The notes: generated by a model from the letters alone, not told the origin. A stretch of 33,223 bases of DNA from Bacteroidaceae bacterium (GCA_017628775.1 JAGBYN010000089.1:1-33223), one strand, 5' to 3'. Counted from the first letter of the stretch, positions 1-8,882 are shown. Numbers and translations are program-made.

Positions 1-81
1 TATTATACACTGTCAAGCCACATTATTCGCCAAGGCTCATCAAACCGTTATAATTTGGGTGACGCATTGACGAATTCAGGA
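1..81 (-). repeat. Inverted edge copy of the CTAG-hairpin repeat family
   Basis: Read on the minus strand, 81-22 is identical over 60 bases to 14160-14219. It contains the type B arm (GGTTTGATGAG, six bases, CGAATAAT), and positions 21-1 continue into a diverged loop (TGGCTTGACAGTGTATA) that resembles the TGGCTCCGCAGTGTATA loop of the unit at 14469. The unit runs off the left edge of the window, so its other arm cannot be seen. Its orientation is opposite to all other copies here. Confidence 0.85.
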
Positions 82-118
82 GGCAGAAGTCTTTAAGGGG
101 CTTCTGTCTCTTTTTTTC
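82..118 (+). terminator. Rho-independent terminator for an upstream rightward gene
   Basis: The six-base stem CAGAAG (84-89) pairs with CTTCTG (101-106) and is followed by a T-rich run (TCTCTTTTTTT, 107-117). The T-run lies on the plus strand, so it would end transcription entering from the left of the window. On the minus strand, downstream of the EEP gene, the same hairpin has no U-tract. Confidence 0.6.
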
Positions 119-127
119 TATGCTTAC

Positions 128-1294
128 CTATTGTGTTACTTCCGTGAGGTGGGTTATTACTGCGTAGTGGTCGGATAGCGTGATGTCGTTCATGACTTTC
201 GTGGCGTGCGCTTTCCAATGGTTGCGGTTATACAGGATGTGGTCAATGCGCACCACGAGTCCGTTTTTGTTGAATGAGCGGCCAATCCCGCGCCCTGACT
301 CTACAAAGGCATCATTCAAGGGTCCGGCATTGATGATTTTTTGATAAGGGTAGGAGATGGGGGTTTCATTGAAATCGCCACAAACGATGAGTTTTTCATT
401 GGCGTGTGCTTCAATGTATTGCGCCACCTTTTGTGCTTGTCTCGCACGCGGTTGCGATGCTGAGGCAACCTTTTTGATGATTTGCCACATGGAGCGCGCT
501 TTAAAGTCTTTGTTGTCGGACGTGATGTAGTCCAGGTTGTGCTTAAAGTTATTGCGGTCCTTCGTGTCTAATCCCATGGATTGCAGGTGTGTGACAACCA
601 AGAAGATCGTGTCGTTGGGATTTTTTAGCAGTTTGAACACAGCTGCTCGGATGCTGTCGTGTTCACCAATGATTTCCTTGTCAACAATAGGGAAGCGCGA
701 GAAACAACCAATACCAAATCCGTCATATGAAATATTGTCGTGGTTAAATTTCTTCTTTTTCATCACCGGCAAAATGCTTTGCTTGAGCGACCAGGGTTGT
801 ACACCTTCTTGGTAAGCGATGATGTCGGGATTATGCTCTGCCATATATAAGGCAATTTTATTGCGCCCTTCTTTGTCTTTAGTTTTTGAGATATCGCCAA
901 AGTTACCAAATCCATGGGTGTTGTAGGTCATCACCTTGATGCTATTTTCAGGCACCGATGTGGGTAGGTTGATGGGGCAATAGTCAAATGCGTGCGATGC
1001 CGTGATGATTAATCCGAAGAGAGGAATTAATGAGATGCGGCGTGTGAAAGGCAGGAGCACGATCCACACCAGAAGGTTTAACGCCCAAAACACGGGAAAA
1101 GTGAGGCCCATAAGTCCAAGAACAGAGCAATAGGTGGGCGCGATGTAGATACTGCCTACTGAAAGCAAAAGGCACGAAAGCGCTATGGTTGCCGTCGTCA
1201 GGCCAATGCGCCTGACGAAAGCAGCCATGGAGGCTTTAAACCCTTTTGAGGTGTTCTTATTCGTTGATTGTTTTGTGGATTCAGATTTGGGCAT
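128..1294 (-). CDS. Membrane-anchored endonuclease/exonuclease/phosphatase (EEP) family protein
   Basis: 388 aa. Residues about 28-105 form two or three hydrophobic membrane segments. The rest is an EEP (DNase I-like, Mg-dependent phosphodiesterase) domain with its usual motif order: VMTYNTHGFG (N125, metal site), DIIAYQEG (E163), VVTHLQS (catalytic His), CGDFNETP (D/N pair), RIDHILY and SDHYAV near the end. The family cuts phosphodiester or phosphomonoester bonds in nucleic acids, sphingomyelin or inositol phosphates, so the substrate cannot be named. The start sits 11 bases after the rhomboid stop, so the two are probably co-transcribed, with this gene last in the leftward block. Because the membrane segments come first, the catalytic domain is probably held at the membrane, possibly on the periplasmic side. 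Confidence 0.85.
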   Translation of the reverse strand: MPKSESTKQSTNKNTSKGFKASMAAFVRRIGLTTATIALSCLLLSVGSIYIAPTYCSVLGLMGLTFPVFWALNLLVWIVLLPFTRRISLIPLFGLIITASHAFDYCPINLPTSVPENSIKVMTYNTHGFGNFGDISKTKDKEGRNKIALYMAEHNPDIIAYQEGVQPWSLKQSILPVMKKKKFNHDNISYDGFGIGCFSRFPIVDKEIIGEHDSIRAAVFKLLKNPNDTIFLVVTHLQSMGLDTKDRNNFKHNLDYITSDNKDFKARSMWQIIKKVASASQPRARQAQKVAQYIEAHANEKLIVCGDFNETPISYPYQKIINAGPLNDAFVESGRGIGRSFNKNGLVVRIDHILYNRNHWKAHATKVMNDITLSDHYAVITHLTEVTQ

Positions 1295-1305
1295 ATCCCT
1301 AAGTT

Positions 1306-2214
1306 TTAGTCTTTTTTGTTCGATACGTTGAATAAGAAATTCTTTTCTTCTTCAGTGAGACTCTCGTAACCAGAGATTTTAATTTTATCAAGCAACTCAT
1401 CCACTTTGCGTCGGCGTGCTTCATAGTCGCTCTGGTGCTGTGCCTGCGCTCTGGCTTGTGGTTGCTCTTCCTGGCGTGGTTTGGGGTTTGGGTTTTGATA
1501 CACGCGTATTGTAGGACGGGCTTTTCCCTTGAAGTGACTGCTTAATCGATCCAGCCATGATGGTCCTATCTTGCGTCGTGTCCAACGCATGAGCAGGATC
1601 AGTCCGAAAATCATACCTCCAAGGTGTCCAAAGTGTGCCACATTATCGGAACTGTTGAATGAAAGCAGCAACTCGAGAGCTGCATATCCGATAACGAGGT
1701 ATTTTGCCTTGATGGGGATGGGTGGGATGAGCAGCATGATACGTTCGTTGGGGTATAAGAAGCCATAGGCCAACAAGATACCATAGACGGCCCCTGACGC
1801 TCCGATGGTGGTCCACATGTTGAGGTAGTCGTTCATAGGAATCAATGTGCTTCCTGTATTTACGGCGTCGTATTGATACAGGGCATTGATATAATACTCG
1901 GCAAACTGAACGATTTCCTGACAAAAACCCGCGCCGATACCACAGATGATGTAGTAGATGATGAAATGCTTGGTGCCTAAGGTATGCTCAATGATGCGTC
2001 CGAACATCCAGAGGGTGAACATGTTGAAAAAGAGGTGCTCCCAACTGCCGTGGAGGAACATGTAGGTGAAGAGCTGGAGGACATTAAAATCGTCCGCCAA
2101 CGCAAAGTGTAATCCTAAAATGTGGCTTAAATCAATGCCTTTGCGCTCCAAAAGTAATTGAGCCAGAAAGACAATGATGTTGGTGCAGAGCAGGAACTTT
2201 GTTATTTTAGGCAT
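1306..2214 (-). CDS. Rhomboid family intramembrane serine protease
   Basis: 302 aa. It has the rhomboid six-helix pattern: a first helix at about 5-22, the HGSWEHLFFN motif (H55, H60, N64; oxyanion region), the nucleophile Ser140 in GASGAVYG, and the catalytic His in AHFGHLGG (probably H197). Rhomboids cleave transmembrane segments of other membrane proteins within the bilayer. A hydrophilic tail of about 90 residues, rich in P, Q and charged residues, follows the last helix and is probably cytoplasmic. An insertion of about 30 residues (about 103-133, Tyr/Asn rich) separates helix 3 from the Ser helix, as is often seen in Bacteroidetes members. It lies between cysS (75 bases upstream) and the EEP gene (11 bases downstream). 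The natural substrate is unknown. Confidence 0.92.
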   Translation of the reverse strand: MPKITKFLLCTNIIVFLAQLLLERKGIDLSHILGLHFALADDFNVLQLFTYMFLHGSWEHLFFNMFTLWMFGRIIEHTLGTKHFIIYYIICGIGAGFCQEIVQFAEYYINALYQYDAVNTGSTLIPMNDYLNMWTTIGASGAVYGILLAYGFLYPNERIMLLIPPIPIKAKYLVIGYAALELLLSFNSSDNVAHFGHLGGMIFGLILLMRWTRRKIGPSWLDRLSSHFKGKARPTIRVYQNPNPKPRQEEQPQARAQAQHQSDYEARRRKVDELLDKIKISGYESLTEEEKNFLFNVSNKKD

Positions 2215-2230
2215 GGTTATGAAATAGTTA

Positions 2231-2268
2231 CCCAGGACAACACGAAGACGTTGGTGTCCTGGGTTTTT
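2231..2268. terminator. Hairpin between cysS and the rhomboid gene
   Basis: CCCAGGACA (2231-2239) pairs perfectly with TGTCCTGGG (2255-2263), and TTTTT follows on the plus strand (2264-2268). In the direction of transcription here (leftward) the hairpin has A residues before it and no U-run after it. It may be a weak or factor-aided terminator, or an mRNA processing or stability hairpin, between cysS and the rhomboid gene. Confidence 0.5.
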
Positions 2269-2288
2269 ATGGTTGTTTTATTTCTGTT

Positions 2289-3764
2289 TTACTTATTTAA
2301 GCGCCAAGTGGCTCCATCTTTAGTGTCCTTCACTTCAAAACCAAGAGCCGCCAATTCATTTCTTACCTTGTCGGATGTTGCCCAGTCTTTATTTGCCTTT
2401 GCTGCAGCGCGGATTTCCAGGAGCAAATCAATGGCCGCGCCAAAGGCCGCTTCGCGTTCAGCATTTCCATCTGCTTCAGCGCTCAATCCGAGGATATCGA
2501 AGGCAAATGTGTGGAACACCTTTTGCAGTGCTTCCAAAGCATCGGGTGTGATGGTTTGTTTCTTATCCACGATTTGGTTGATGGTGCGACAAGCGTCGAA
2601 GAGGTTGCTGATGACGATGGGCGAATTGAGGTCGTCGTTAAGTGCAGCATAGCACTTTTGTTCCAAGTCATTCGCCATTTCGATGGTGATGTTTCCCTTA
2701 GCTGTAGGTTCAATGCGCTCCATGTCCTTAATGGCTTGCATAAGGCGGTCGAGGCCTTTTTTTGCTGCTTGCAAAGCTTCGTTAGAGAAGTCAACGGTAG
2801 AGCGGTAATGCGCCTGCAAGATGAAGAAGCGAATGGTCATGGGGGTGTAAGCTTGTTCAAGCAAGGGGTGGTCGCCTGTAAAGAATTGGTCAAGGGTGAT
2901 GAAGTTGTTGTATGACTTACCCATCTTCTTTCCGGCAATGGTAATCATATTGTTGTGCATCCAGTAATTGACCATAGGCTTTCCTTGTGCCGCTACAGCC
3001 TGAGCAATCTCGCATTCGTGGTGTGGGAACACGAGGTCCATGCCGCCACCATGAATGTCGAACTGTTCGCCGAGATACTTACGTCCCATTGCGGTACATT
3101 CGCAGTGCCATCCTGGGAATCCATCGCCCCAAGGACTTGGCCAGCGCATGATATGTTCGGGTTGTGCCTTCTTCCAAAGTGCGAAGTCCACCTGATCGCG
3201 TTTCTCGCCCACACCGTCAAGCTCACGCGATGCATCCTTTACATCGTCGAGGTTACGGCCCGAGAGTACGCCATAGCCATACGCCTCGTTAAACTTCACC
3301 ACGTCGAAGTAAATTGAGCCATTGCTTTCGTAAGCAAAGCCATTGTTCATGATTTCCTGAACCAATTGTTCCTGTTCGATAATGTGGCCAGTGGCATGAG
3401 GTTCAATGCTTGGGCGAAGCACACCGAGCTTCGACATGGCATCGTTGAAGCGGTGTGTGTAGTATTGCGCCACTTCCATTGGTTCAAGCTGCTCCAGGCG
3501 TGCCTTCTTTGCGATCTTATCTTCGCCTTCATCAGCATCGTGTTCAAGGTGGCCTACGTCGGTAATATTACGCACGTAGCGCACCTTATAGCCTTGTTGC
3601 TTCAGGTAGCGGAAAAGGAGGTCGAAGGTAATTGCGGGGCGTGCGTGTCCGAGGTGGGCATCGCCATACACTGTGGGGCCGCATACGTACATCCCTACGT
3701 GTCCGGGATTGATGGGCTTAAACTCTTCCTTTTTGCGAGTCAGGGTGTTATAAATTGTAAGCAT
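2289..3764 (-). CDS. cysS: Cysteinyl-tRNA synthetase
   Basis: Class I aminoacyl-tRNA synthetase that charges tRNA-Cys with cysteine. The HIGH-type motif is HLGH (residues 37-40) and the KMSKS-type motif is KMGKS (280-284). Zinc ligands are C28 (YVCGPTVY), C221 (GWHCEC), H248 and E252 (PHHECE). The C-terminal part (about 340-491) is the DALR/anticodon-binding region, ending in the usual [23 protein letters not shown] tail. The open frame extends to 3866, but that would overlap recX and add 34 residues absent from the family. The ATG at 3764 starts [10 protein letters not shown], a typical N-terminus, and gives 491 aa. It begins 28 bases after the recX stop, so the two are likely co-transcribed. 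Confidence 0.97.
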   Translation of the reverse strand: MLTIYNTLTRKKEEFKPINPGHVGMYVCGPTVYGDAHLGHARPAITFDLLFRYLKQQGYKVRYVRNITDVGHLEHDADEGEDKIAKKARLEQLEPMEVAQYYTHRFNDAMSKLGVLRPSIEPHATGHIIEQEQLVQEIMNNGFAYESNGSIYFDVVKFNEAYGYGVLSGRNLDDVKDASRELDGVGEKRDQVDFALWKKAQPEHIMRWPSPWGDGFPGWHCECTAMGRKYLGEQFDIHGGGMDLVFPHHECEIAQAVAAQGKPMVNYWMHNNMITIAGKKMGKSYNNFITLDQFFTGDHPLLEQAYTPMTIRFFILQAHYRSTVDFSNEALQAAKKGLDRLMQAIKDMERIEPTAKGNITIEMANDLEQKCYAALNDDLNSPIVISNLFDACRTINQIVDKKQTITPDALEALQKVFHTFAFDILGLSAEADGNAEREAAFGAAIDLLLEIRAAAKANKDWATSDKVRNELAALGFEVKDTKDGATWRLNK

Positions 3765-3792
3765 ATCGTATCTGTTTTTTAGTGTTTTAGTG

Positions 3793-4269
3793 TTATATAG
3801 AATCGTCGAAAGAAGCATCTTCCGCATCTTCGAGTTCAAGATGTTCGAATACCAAGTGGGGCTCAAATCCCTTGGTGATGATGGAACGCGCTATTTTCTG
3901 TTTGGTTTCGTAGGGCGTTTTACCTTTGACGGAACGCTGTTTTGAGTGTATCACCTTACGAAGCACGTCAAGGTACTGGTCGATGGGGAATTGTGCTATG
4001 GCCTCCTGGATGTATTGGGCAGGAATGCCTTTGAGGCGCAGGGCTTGTTTGGATTTTTGAAATCCCCAAGCTTCGTAAAGTGTTTTATCGTGAATGAATG
4101 CGTTGGCATACCTTTGCTCATCGATGTAATGCTCTTGGATTAAGCGATTAATGATGCCCTCTGTTTCGGCTTCACAGAGTCCTTTCTTGATGAGTTTTTC
4201 CTGGATTTCGCGAATGGTACACTCCTTTTTGGCACAGCATGCCGCCATTGCTCTATAAGCCGTTTCCAT
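3793..4269 (-). CDS. recX: RecX family regulatory protein
   Basis: 158 aa, all-helical. It carries RecX features: an N-terminal [12 protein letters not shown] helix-turn unit, then [14 protein letters not shown] (about 50-63), [15 protein letters not shown] (about 68-82), and a third repeat with [14 protein letters not shown] (about 122-136). RecX binds RecA filaments and caps or reverses their growth. No recA lies in this window. It sits 24 bases after the GT2 gene and 28 bases before cysS. The C-terminal [13 protein letters not shown] stretch is acidic and probably disordered. Confidence 0.88.
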   Translation of the reverse strand: METAYRAMAACCAKKECTIREIQEKLIKKGLCEAETEGIINRLIQEHYIDEQRYANAFIHDKTLYEAWGFQKSKQALRLKGIPAQYIQEAIAQFPIDQYLDVLRKVIHSKQRSVKGKTPYETKQKIARSIITKGFEPHLVFEHLELEDAEDASFDDSI

Positions 4270-4293
4270 GATGCTTTGATTGTGAAGTGTTGA

Positions 4294-5091
4294 TTATTGT
4301 CGGAACAGGAACCCGATGTGTCGCACCACTGTTGATAACCATCCGTAGTGGTGGGTCATAATCACAAAGCGTTCTTTGAGAGAGCGACGATGGTTCTTTG
4401 TGGTTAGTCCTTCGTTGAGGTAATTGCAGATAACCATGTGGCTGTTTAAAAACGTCATGCCCAGACATTCAGCGTGCTTCATGAGGCGAACGCACCAGTC
4501 GAAGTCGGCAGAAAAGCGGTATTGGCAATCATAAAAGAGGTCCTTGGCCAGGTCCACGTTTGCCAGAAATGCCTGATGGCACACCAACATGCCTTGTTTG
4601 AATGAGGCAGAGGAGAGCCGCTCGGGGGGAGCCAAGCGTCGGGGGGCGCTGAATTGTCCGTTGCTGTCAACGATATCGGTGTGGCCATAAAGTACCGCAG
4701 GCAGGTTTTGTGGGTCTATTTGTTTGGCCAAGTCGGAGAGTATTGTTGTGCTGTGCAACGTGTCGCCTGCATTCAAGAACAGGATATAATGTCCTGAGGC
4801 AATGCGCAGGGCTTTGTTCATGGCGTCGTACAGACCGTCGTCGGGTTCCGTGCGGCAAACGATTTCGTGGGGGATTTCAGCGATGCTGTTGCGCTCTTGA
4901 TAGTGATGGATGTGTTCCAGCGTTTTATCGGTGGAGTTTCCGTCAATGATTAAGTGTTCAACGTAGGGGTAGTCCTGTGCGGCAACGCTTAATATTGTTT
5001 TTTCGATGAATTCAGCCGCATTGTAGGTTACGGTTGCAATGGTGAATTTTATAGGTTCCGTGCTACTCGACGGAGGGTTGTCTGTTTGCAT
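4294..5091 (-). CDS. GT2 family glycosyltransferase (WcaE-like)
   Basis: 265 aa. A GT-A fold starts with FTIATVTYNAAEFIEKTILSV. The nucleotide-binding Asp is in HLIIDGNSTDKT (D50), followed by TEPDDGLYDAMNKAL (82-95), which is typical of the colanic-acid WcaE-like branch, and a metal-binding DxD-like site in LFLNAGD (107-110). It probably transfers one sugar from a nucleotide sugar to a polysaccharide or lipid acceptor at the inner face of the membrane. No signal peptide is present. There is one hydrophobic stretch near the C-terminus. It is not in a polysaccharide cluster: its neighbours are lgt upstream and recX downstream. Acceptor and donor are unknown. Confidence 0.88.
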   Translation of the reverse strand: MQTDNPPSSSTEPIKFTIATVTYNAAEFIEKTILSVAAQDYPYVEHLIIDGNSTDKTLEHIHHYQERNSIAEIPHEIVCRTEPDDGLYDAMNKALRIASGHYILFLNAGDTLHSTTILSDLAKQIDPQNLPAVLYGHTDIVDSNGQFSAPRRLAPPERLSSASFKQGMLVCHQAFLANVDLAKDLFYDCQYRFSADFDWCVRLMKHAECLGMTFLNSHMVICNYLNEGLTTKNHRRSLKERFVIMTHHYGWLSTVVRHIGFLFRQ

Positions 5092-5128
5092 TATATTGAT
5101 TTGTAATTTAATAATTATGTTTTTGGAG

Positions 5129-5136
5129 CAAAGCTA
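5129..5136 (-). promoter_or_regulatory. Bacteroidetes -7 promoter element for the GT2 gene
   Basis: On the minus strand the sequence is TAGCTTTG, matching the Bacteroidetes -7 consensus TAnnTTTG, about 38 bases upstream of the GT2 start. No clear -33 TTTG is present. It suggests that GT2-recX-cysS can be transcribed independently of lgt. Confidence 0.4.
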
Positions 5137-5156
5137 ACGGTTTGCCTGGTTGGGCT

Positions 5157-5993
5157 TTATTTCTTAGCCATAGCTTTAAGGGCTCTTCTCAGCAACCACG
5201 CGCCAAGAAGGATAAAAGGTATGCTGAGCAACTGGCCTTGATTGATGCCGAAGGTCTCTTGCATGGCCAGTTCCCATGGTTCCTGAACCTCCTTGCACAT
5301 TTCAATGAAGAAGCGGCATGTGAAGATATAGCATATTGCTGAGGCAAAGAAAAAGCCTGTGCCCGTTAGATTCTTGTAGCGCTTGTACATCCAAAGCATG
5401 ATGGGCAAGAGCAGGAGGTAGGCTATAGCCTCATACAACTGTCCGGGATGGCGTGCGAAGTCCTCGCCATTTCTGACAAATACAAAACCCCAATCCGTTC
5501 CTGTGGGTTTGCCCACAATTTCTGAATTCATGAGGTTGCCCAAGCGGATACAAGCCGCCGTGATGGGGGTGGCAATAGAGATATTGTCGATGGCGTGCAA
5601 GAATTTAACGCCCGTCTTTTTGGCATAAAGGATAAGAGCAATGATAAGCCCTAAAGTTCCGCCATGCGATGCTAAGCCTGCATAGCCAATGACCTTCCAA
5701 CTGCCATCGGGCATGATTTTTATGGGCAGCAACATTTCTGTAATGTTGTTCAAGTAATAGCCTGGTTCGTAGAGCAGGCAGTGACCCAAACGGGCACCGA
5801 TAAGGATACCCACAAAGCAATAAAGGAAAAGTGGGTCGAATTTATCTTGCCCCAGGCGTTGGTCCTTGTACAAGCGATAAACGATGTAATAGGCCAAGCC
5901 TAAACCTAAGGCCCAGCATATCGAATACCAACGGGCTGCTATGGGGCCAATTTCAAAGGCTATTTCTGAAGGATTCCAAATGATGGAAAGCAT
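5157..5993 (-). CDS. lgt: Prolipoprotein diacylglyceryl transferase
   Basis: 278 aa polytopic inner-membrane enzyme. It moves the diacylglyceryl group of phosphatidylglycerol to the lipobox cysteine of prolipoproteins, the first step of lipoprotein maturation. The signature region reads CIRLGNLMNSEIVGKPTG (R150, N153, N156, E158). Other conserved parts are the HGGTLG stretch (110-115), preceded by GYAGLASHG, and RHPGQLYEA (181-189). About seven membrane helices can be drawn. Length and start (MLSIIWNPSEIAFEIG) are normal for the family. SusD-type lipoproteins such as the one at 29164 depend on this activity. 65 bases separate it from the GT2 gene. Confidence 0.96.
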   Translation of the reverse strand: MLSIIWNPSEIAFEIGPIAARWYSICWALGLGLAYYIVYRLYKDQRLGQDKFDPLFLYCFVGILIGARLGHCLLYEPGYYLNNITEMLLPIKIMPDGSWKVIGYAGLASHGGTLGLIIALILYAKKTGVKFLHAIDNISIATPITAACIRLGNLMNSEIVGKPTGTDWGFVFVRNGEDFARHPGQLYEAIAYLLLLPIMLWMYKRYKNLTGTGFFFASAICYIFTCRFFIEMCKEVQEPWELAMQETFGINQGQLLSIPFILLGAWLLRRALKAMAKK

Positions 5994-5995
5994 AG

Positions 5996-6059
5996 GAGAG
6001 GGGAGAGTTTAGAGTTGAAAGTTTAGAGTTGAGAGAGGAGAGATGAAAGTTGAGAGAGG
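5996..6059. repeat. Low-complexity GAGTTTAGAGTTGA-type repeat
   Basis: Upstream of lgt, purine-rich words (GAGAGTTTAGAGTTGA, AAGTTTAGAGTTGAGAGAGGA, AAGTTGAGAGAGGA) recur imperfectly. A related stretch occurs at 25345-25385 after the wzz-like gene. No coding potential is seen. It is probably an intergenic simple-sequence element. Confidence 0.7.
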
Positions 6060-6121
6060 AACCTTCGGTTCGTTAAGAGGTTAAGAGAAGGCTGCGCCTC
6101 GTTAAGAGGGACCTGAGGTTC
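6060..6121. repeat. Three mini-hairpin units with CGTTAAGAGG linkers
   Basis: Three short units in a row. Each is a 3-4-bp stem with a three-base loop: AACC-TTC-GGTT at 6060-6070, AGGC-TGC-GCCT at 6089-6099, and ACC-TGA-GGT at 6111-6119. Each is followed by CGTT, and the first two by CGTTAAGAGG. The stem sequence changes between units while pairing is kept. The rest of the gap to 6265 shows nothing recognisable. Confidence 0.6.
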
Positions 6122-6265
6122 GTTGCTTGTTAACTAAAGTTTCTTAAGTGTAAGTTCCTTTATCTAATGATTCGCAAGATGTTGGTTGCCGTTTTCAGGA
6201 AGTGGGATTGCATTCCGAATGGTAATTTTAGGACCTTATAAACGACTTGTGAAGCTTCAATAGAT

Positions 6266-7720
6266 TTAGAATGATAAATCTTCTTTCGACATAAAGAGCA
6301 GGACATCGCCCACGGCTAATTCCACCTGGCCATTGGGCACGATGTATTCGTTGTTGCGCTTGATCATAATCACCAGAGTGTTATCAGGGATGTTCATGTC
6401 CATCAAGCGATTGCCGTTGCTCAGCATATCTTCGGTAAGCACTAAGTCAGAGAGGTTGGTGTTGAGTTCTTCGGGAAGTTCAACGCCAAATTCATTGCCG
6501 TTCTTTTCTTCGGGTAAGTCCAGGTCAAGGCGCTTTGCCATCCATGAGATGGACATGCCCTGCATCAGGAGTGAGATCAGCGTTACAGCAAAAACGATGT
6601 TGAACAGCGTGTGGGCACCAGGGATCTCTGCCAGAATGGGGTAGGTGGCAAAGATTATGGGGACAGCCCCACGAAGTCCCACCCATGAAACAAACAGTTT
6701 TGATTTGTTTGTCATCTCGCGGAAGGGGAGCATGCACAGGAACACCGTGAGTGGGCGTGCCACGAAGGTCATGAACAAAGCCACGAGGATGGCGATAATC
6801 AGCACGCCCGTAATTTCTTTAGGATTGACCAAAAGGCCTAAAGTTAAGAACATGACGATTTGCGAAAGCCAGGTTAAGCCGTTCATGAAGGTGTTCATTT
6901 CCTTTCGGTTGATGAGGCGTTCATTACCAATAACCACCCCGCAGATGTAAACTGAAAGATAGGGGTTGCCGCTGAGCATTTCGGTCAATGTAAAGGTGAT
7001 GAACACAAAGGAAAGCAACAGTACGCAGTACATCGATTGGTTGTTGAGGTTGATGCGGTTAATCAACCACGCACTTCCCTTACCCATGGCAAAACCGATG
7101 AGCGTGCCCGAGAAGAACTGCACCAAAAGGTTCGTGATGATGCTGCTGGCGCTCCAGTCTTCGGTGCTTGTGCACAGCTGGATGAACAAGAGCGTGAGCA
7201 AGTAAGCCATGGGGTCGTTTGAACCACTTTCCAATTCAAGCAAAGGCTTAAGGTTCTGCTTGAGGTTCATGCGTTGCGAGCCAAGGAGGTTGAACACGGA
7301 AGCCGAGTCGGTTGACGACATCATGGCGGCTAAGAGCAAGGCCGTGAGCAATGACATTTCGGGGCCAAGCGGCGTGAACGATGTAATGGCCCAGGCAAAC
7401 AAACCAACAAAAAGCGTGGTTAGAATCACGCCAAGAGTGGATAGAATTAACCCTTGAGCCATGACGGGGCGTATTTCGCTGATTTTGGTGTCCATACCCC
7501 CCGTAAACAAAATGACGCTGAGCGAGAGCATACCGATAAACTGGGCGGTGGAGGCATTGTGGAATTGCAAGCCGATACCGTCGCTACCAAAGATCATACC
7601 AACAATCAAAAACAACAACAATGTCGGTACGCCAAATCGATAGCTTGTCTTGCTGATCAAGATGCTCGTAAAGATGAGTAAAGACCCGAGAAACAGGATA
7701 TTTTCAGCGGTTAAGTACAT
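6266..7720 (-). CDS. K+/H+ antiporter, CPA1 family (NhaP2/CvrA-like)
   Basis: 484 aa with about 12 membrane helices over residues 5-395, then a cytoplasmic RCK_C/TrkA_C-like domain (about 405-484, ending VPNGQVELAVGDVLLFMSKED). The transport core shows STDSASVFNLLG (about 136-147) and LESGSNDPMAYLL with the N168-D169 pair used for cation/proton exchange in CPA1 proteins. It probably exports K+ (or Na+) in exchange for H+ at the inner membrane, with gating through the C-terminal regulatory domain. It is shorter than E. coli CvrA (578 aa) because the extra C-terminal domain is absent. It is divergently oriented from the AEC permease, sharing a 139-bp gap, and no partner subunit is seen. Confidence 0.9.
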   Translation of the reverse strand: MYLTAENILFLGSLLIFTSILISKTSYRFGVPTLLLFLIVGMIFGSDGIGLQFHNASTAQFIGMLSLSVILFTGGMDTKISEIRPVMAQGLILSTLGVILTTLFVGLFAWAITSFTPLGPEMSLLTALLLAAMMSSTDSASVFNLLGSQRMNLKQNLKPLLELESGSNDPMAYLLTLLFIQLCTSTEDWSASSIITNLLVQFFSGTLIGFAMGKGSAWLINRINLNNQSMYCVLLLSFVFITFTLTEMLSGNPYLSVYICGVVIGNERLINRKEMNTFMNGLTWLSQIVMFLTLGLLVNPKEITGVLIIAILVALFMTFVARPLTVFLCMLPFREMTNKSKLFVSWVGLRGAVPIIFATYPILAEIPGAHTLFNIVFAVTLISLLMQGMSISWMAKRLDLDLPEEKNGNEFGVELPEELNTNLSDLVLTEDMLSNGNRLMDMNIPDNTLVIMIKRNNEYIVPNGQVELAVGDVLLFMSKEDLSF

Positions 7721-7759
7721 AAGCCTATGGTTTGTTTGTGGTTTTTGCGAAAAGTCCTA

Positions 7760-7767
7760 CAAAGTTA
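7760..7767 (-). promoter_or_regulatory. Bacteroidetes -7 promoter element for the antiporter
   Basis: The minus strand reads TAACTTTG, an exact match to TAnnTTTG, 40 bases upstream of the antiporter start. The surrounding sequence is AT-rich. No convincing -33 element was found at the expected spacing. Confidence 0.5.
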
Positions 7768-7859
7768 CGATATTTTTTAGTTTTTAAGTTCATTAATCTC
7801 AGTAACTACGTATTTTATTGTAATTTTACGTCGTTAAAAAATGATAAAACGCAAGCAAA

Positions 7860-8789
7860 ATGTCTTTTATTGATATTATTCTTCAGATGGCAATCATTTT
7901 TGGCGTGGTTGCCGTGGGGTATATCTCAACGCGCATTGGGGTTTGGAAAACGGACATGAACCGTCCGATATCTGTGTTTGTGCTCAACGTGACGTGCCCC
8001 ATGCTTATCGTTGGTTCGGTTATGGGCGAGGGGTTGGTGTTTTCCGACCAGGAAGTGTTTCAACTCATCAGTGTCGCGATTTTGAATTACGCGATATTGG
8101 TTGTTTCAGCCTTGTGTATATCTCGGGTGTGGCAGGTGAAGCCCACGGCCCGAGGGCTTCAAAAGTTTATGCTCACGTTTGGTAACGTTACGTTCATTGG
8201 TTTTCCGGCATGTGCGGCTATCTTTGGCGATCGTGCGGTGTTCTACGCTTCAGTGTTGGGCATTCCCTTTAATCTGTTGATTTTTACGATTGGTTTGTCG
8301 TTCGTGACGGACCAACCCATTCGGCACGTGTTTAAGCCGCGCATCTTATTTTCGCCCTGCGTGGTGGCATCGGTGATTGCTGTGGTTTTGGCTTTGCTTA
8401 AGGTTTCAACGCCCGCTCCCGTGGCGCAATTCTTTCATCTCGTGGGCGACATGACGATTCCATGTGCGTTGATTTTGATTGGTGCCACATTATCCACCAT
8501 TCCCGTGCGCGACATGATGGGTAATCGCTTCGTGTTTACCATTGCCGCATTCAAACTCCTGTTGCTCCCGATGCTGGTGTGGAGCATCTTTAGCTTTTTG
8601 CCTTTTGAGCCCTTAGTGACCCAAGTGGCGGTGGTGCTTACAGGGATGCCCGTGGCGGCTAATGGCATTATGTTTTGCTTGAAATACGGCAAGGACGAGC
8701 ACCTGATGACGCAAGTGATTTTTATGACCACGTTGCTCTCCCTTTTTACCATTCCGATGATTGCCTACGTGCTGCGCTTTGTTCTATAA
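7860..8789 (+). CDS. AEC family transporter (auxin-efflux-carrier/malate-permease-like)
   Basis: 309 aa with about ten hydrophobic helices, in two five-helix halves, as in the AEC (PF03547) family. Hallmarks are the N-terminal half with ISVFVLNVTCPMLIVGSVM, the GNVTFIGFPACAAIFG stretch (about 101-116) in the middle, and the C-terminal half with DMTIPCALILIGATLS and TGMPVAANGIMF. These permeases move organic anions such as malate, or amphipathic metabolites, across the inner membrane. The substrate cannot be inferred. It is a single gene transcribed away from the antiporter and converging on nadB, with a shared terminator between them. Confidence 0.9.
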   Translation: MSFIDIILQMAIIFGVVAVGYISTRIGVWKTDMNRPISVFVLNVTCPMLIVGSVMGEGLVFSDQEVFQLISVAILNYAILVVSALCISRVWQVKPTARGLQKFMLTFGNVTFIGFPACAAIFGDRAVFYASVLGIPFNLLIFTIGLSFVTDQPIRHVFKPRILFSPCVVASVIAVVLALLKVSTPAPVAQFFHLVGDMTIPCALILIGATLSTIPVRDMMGNRFVFTIAAFKLLLLPMLVWSIFSFLPFEPLVTQVAVVLTGMPVAANGIMFCLKYGKDEHLMTQVIFMTTLLSLFTIPMIAYVLRFVL

Positions 8790-8866
8790 ACTAAAGCCGA
8801 TTTAGGAAAAATTAAACGGGATTTAGAAAAAACTAAATCCGATTTAGAATTTACTAAATGCCGTTT
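8790..8866. repeat. Short tandem/palindromic GATTTAG repeats
   Basis: Immediately after the AEC stop, the word GATTTAG recurs three times at about 22-base spacing, with palindromic CTAAATCCGATTTAG at the centre and variants TAAAGCCGATTTAG and CTAAATGCCGTTTG around it. The stretch is AT-rich and non-coding. It can fold into alternative small hairpins ahead of the main terminator. Confidence 0.6.
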
Positions 8867-8882
8867 GTGATTTACGAATCAA

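Noticed and set aside
2158..2652. 164-residue plus-strand frame opposite cysS and the rhomboid gene
   Set aside because: It lies antisense to the catalytic and C-terminal parts of two clear genes, covers a hairpin, and has no recognisable domain. It is a shadow frame.
3765..3866. Longer cysS from an ATG at 3866
   Set aside because: The extra 34 residues overlap the end of recX and do not look like a CysRS N-terminus. [10 protein letters not shown] at 3764 does.
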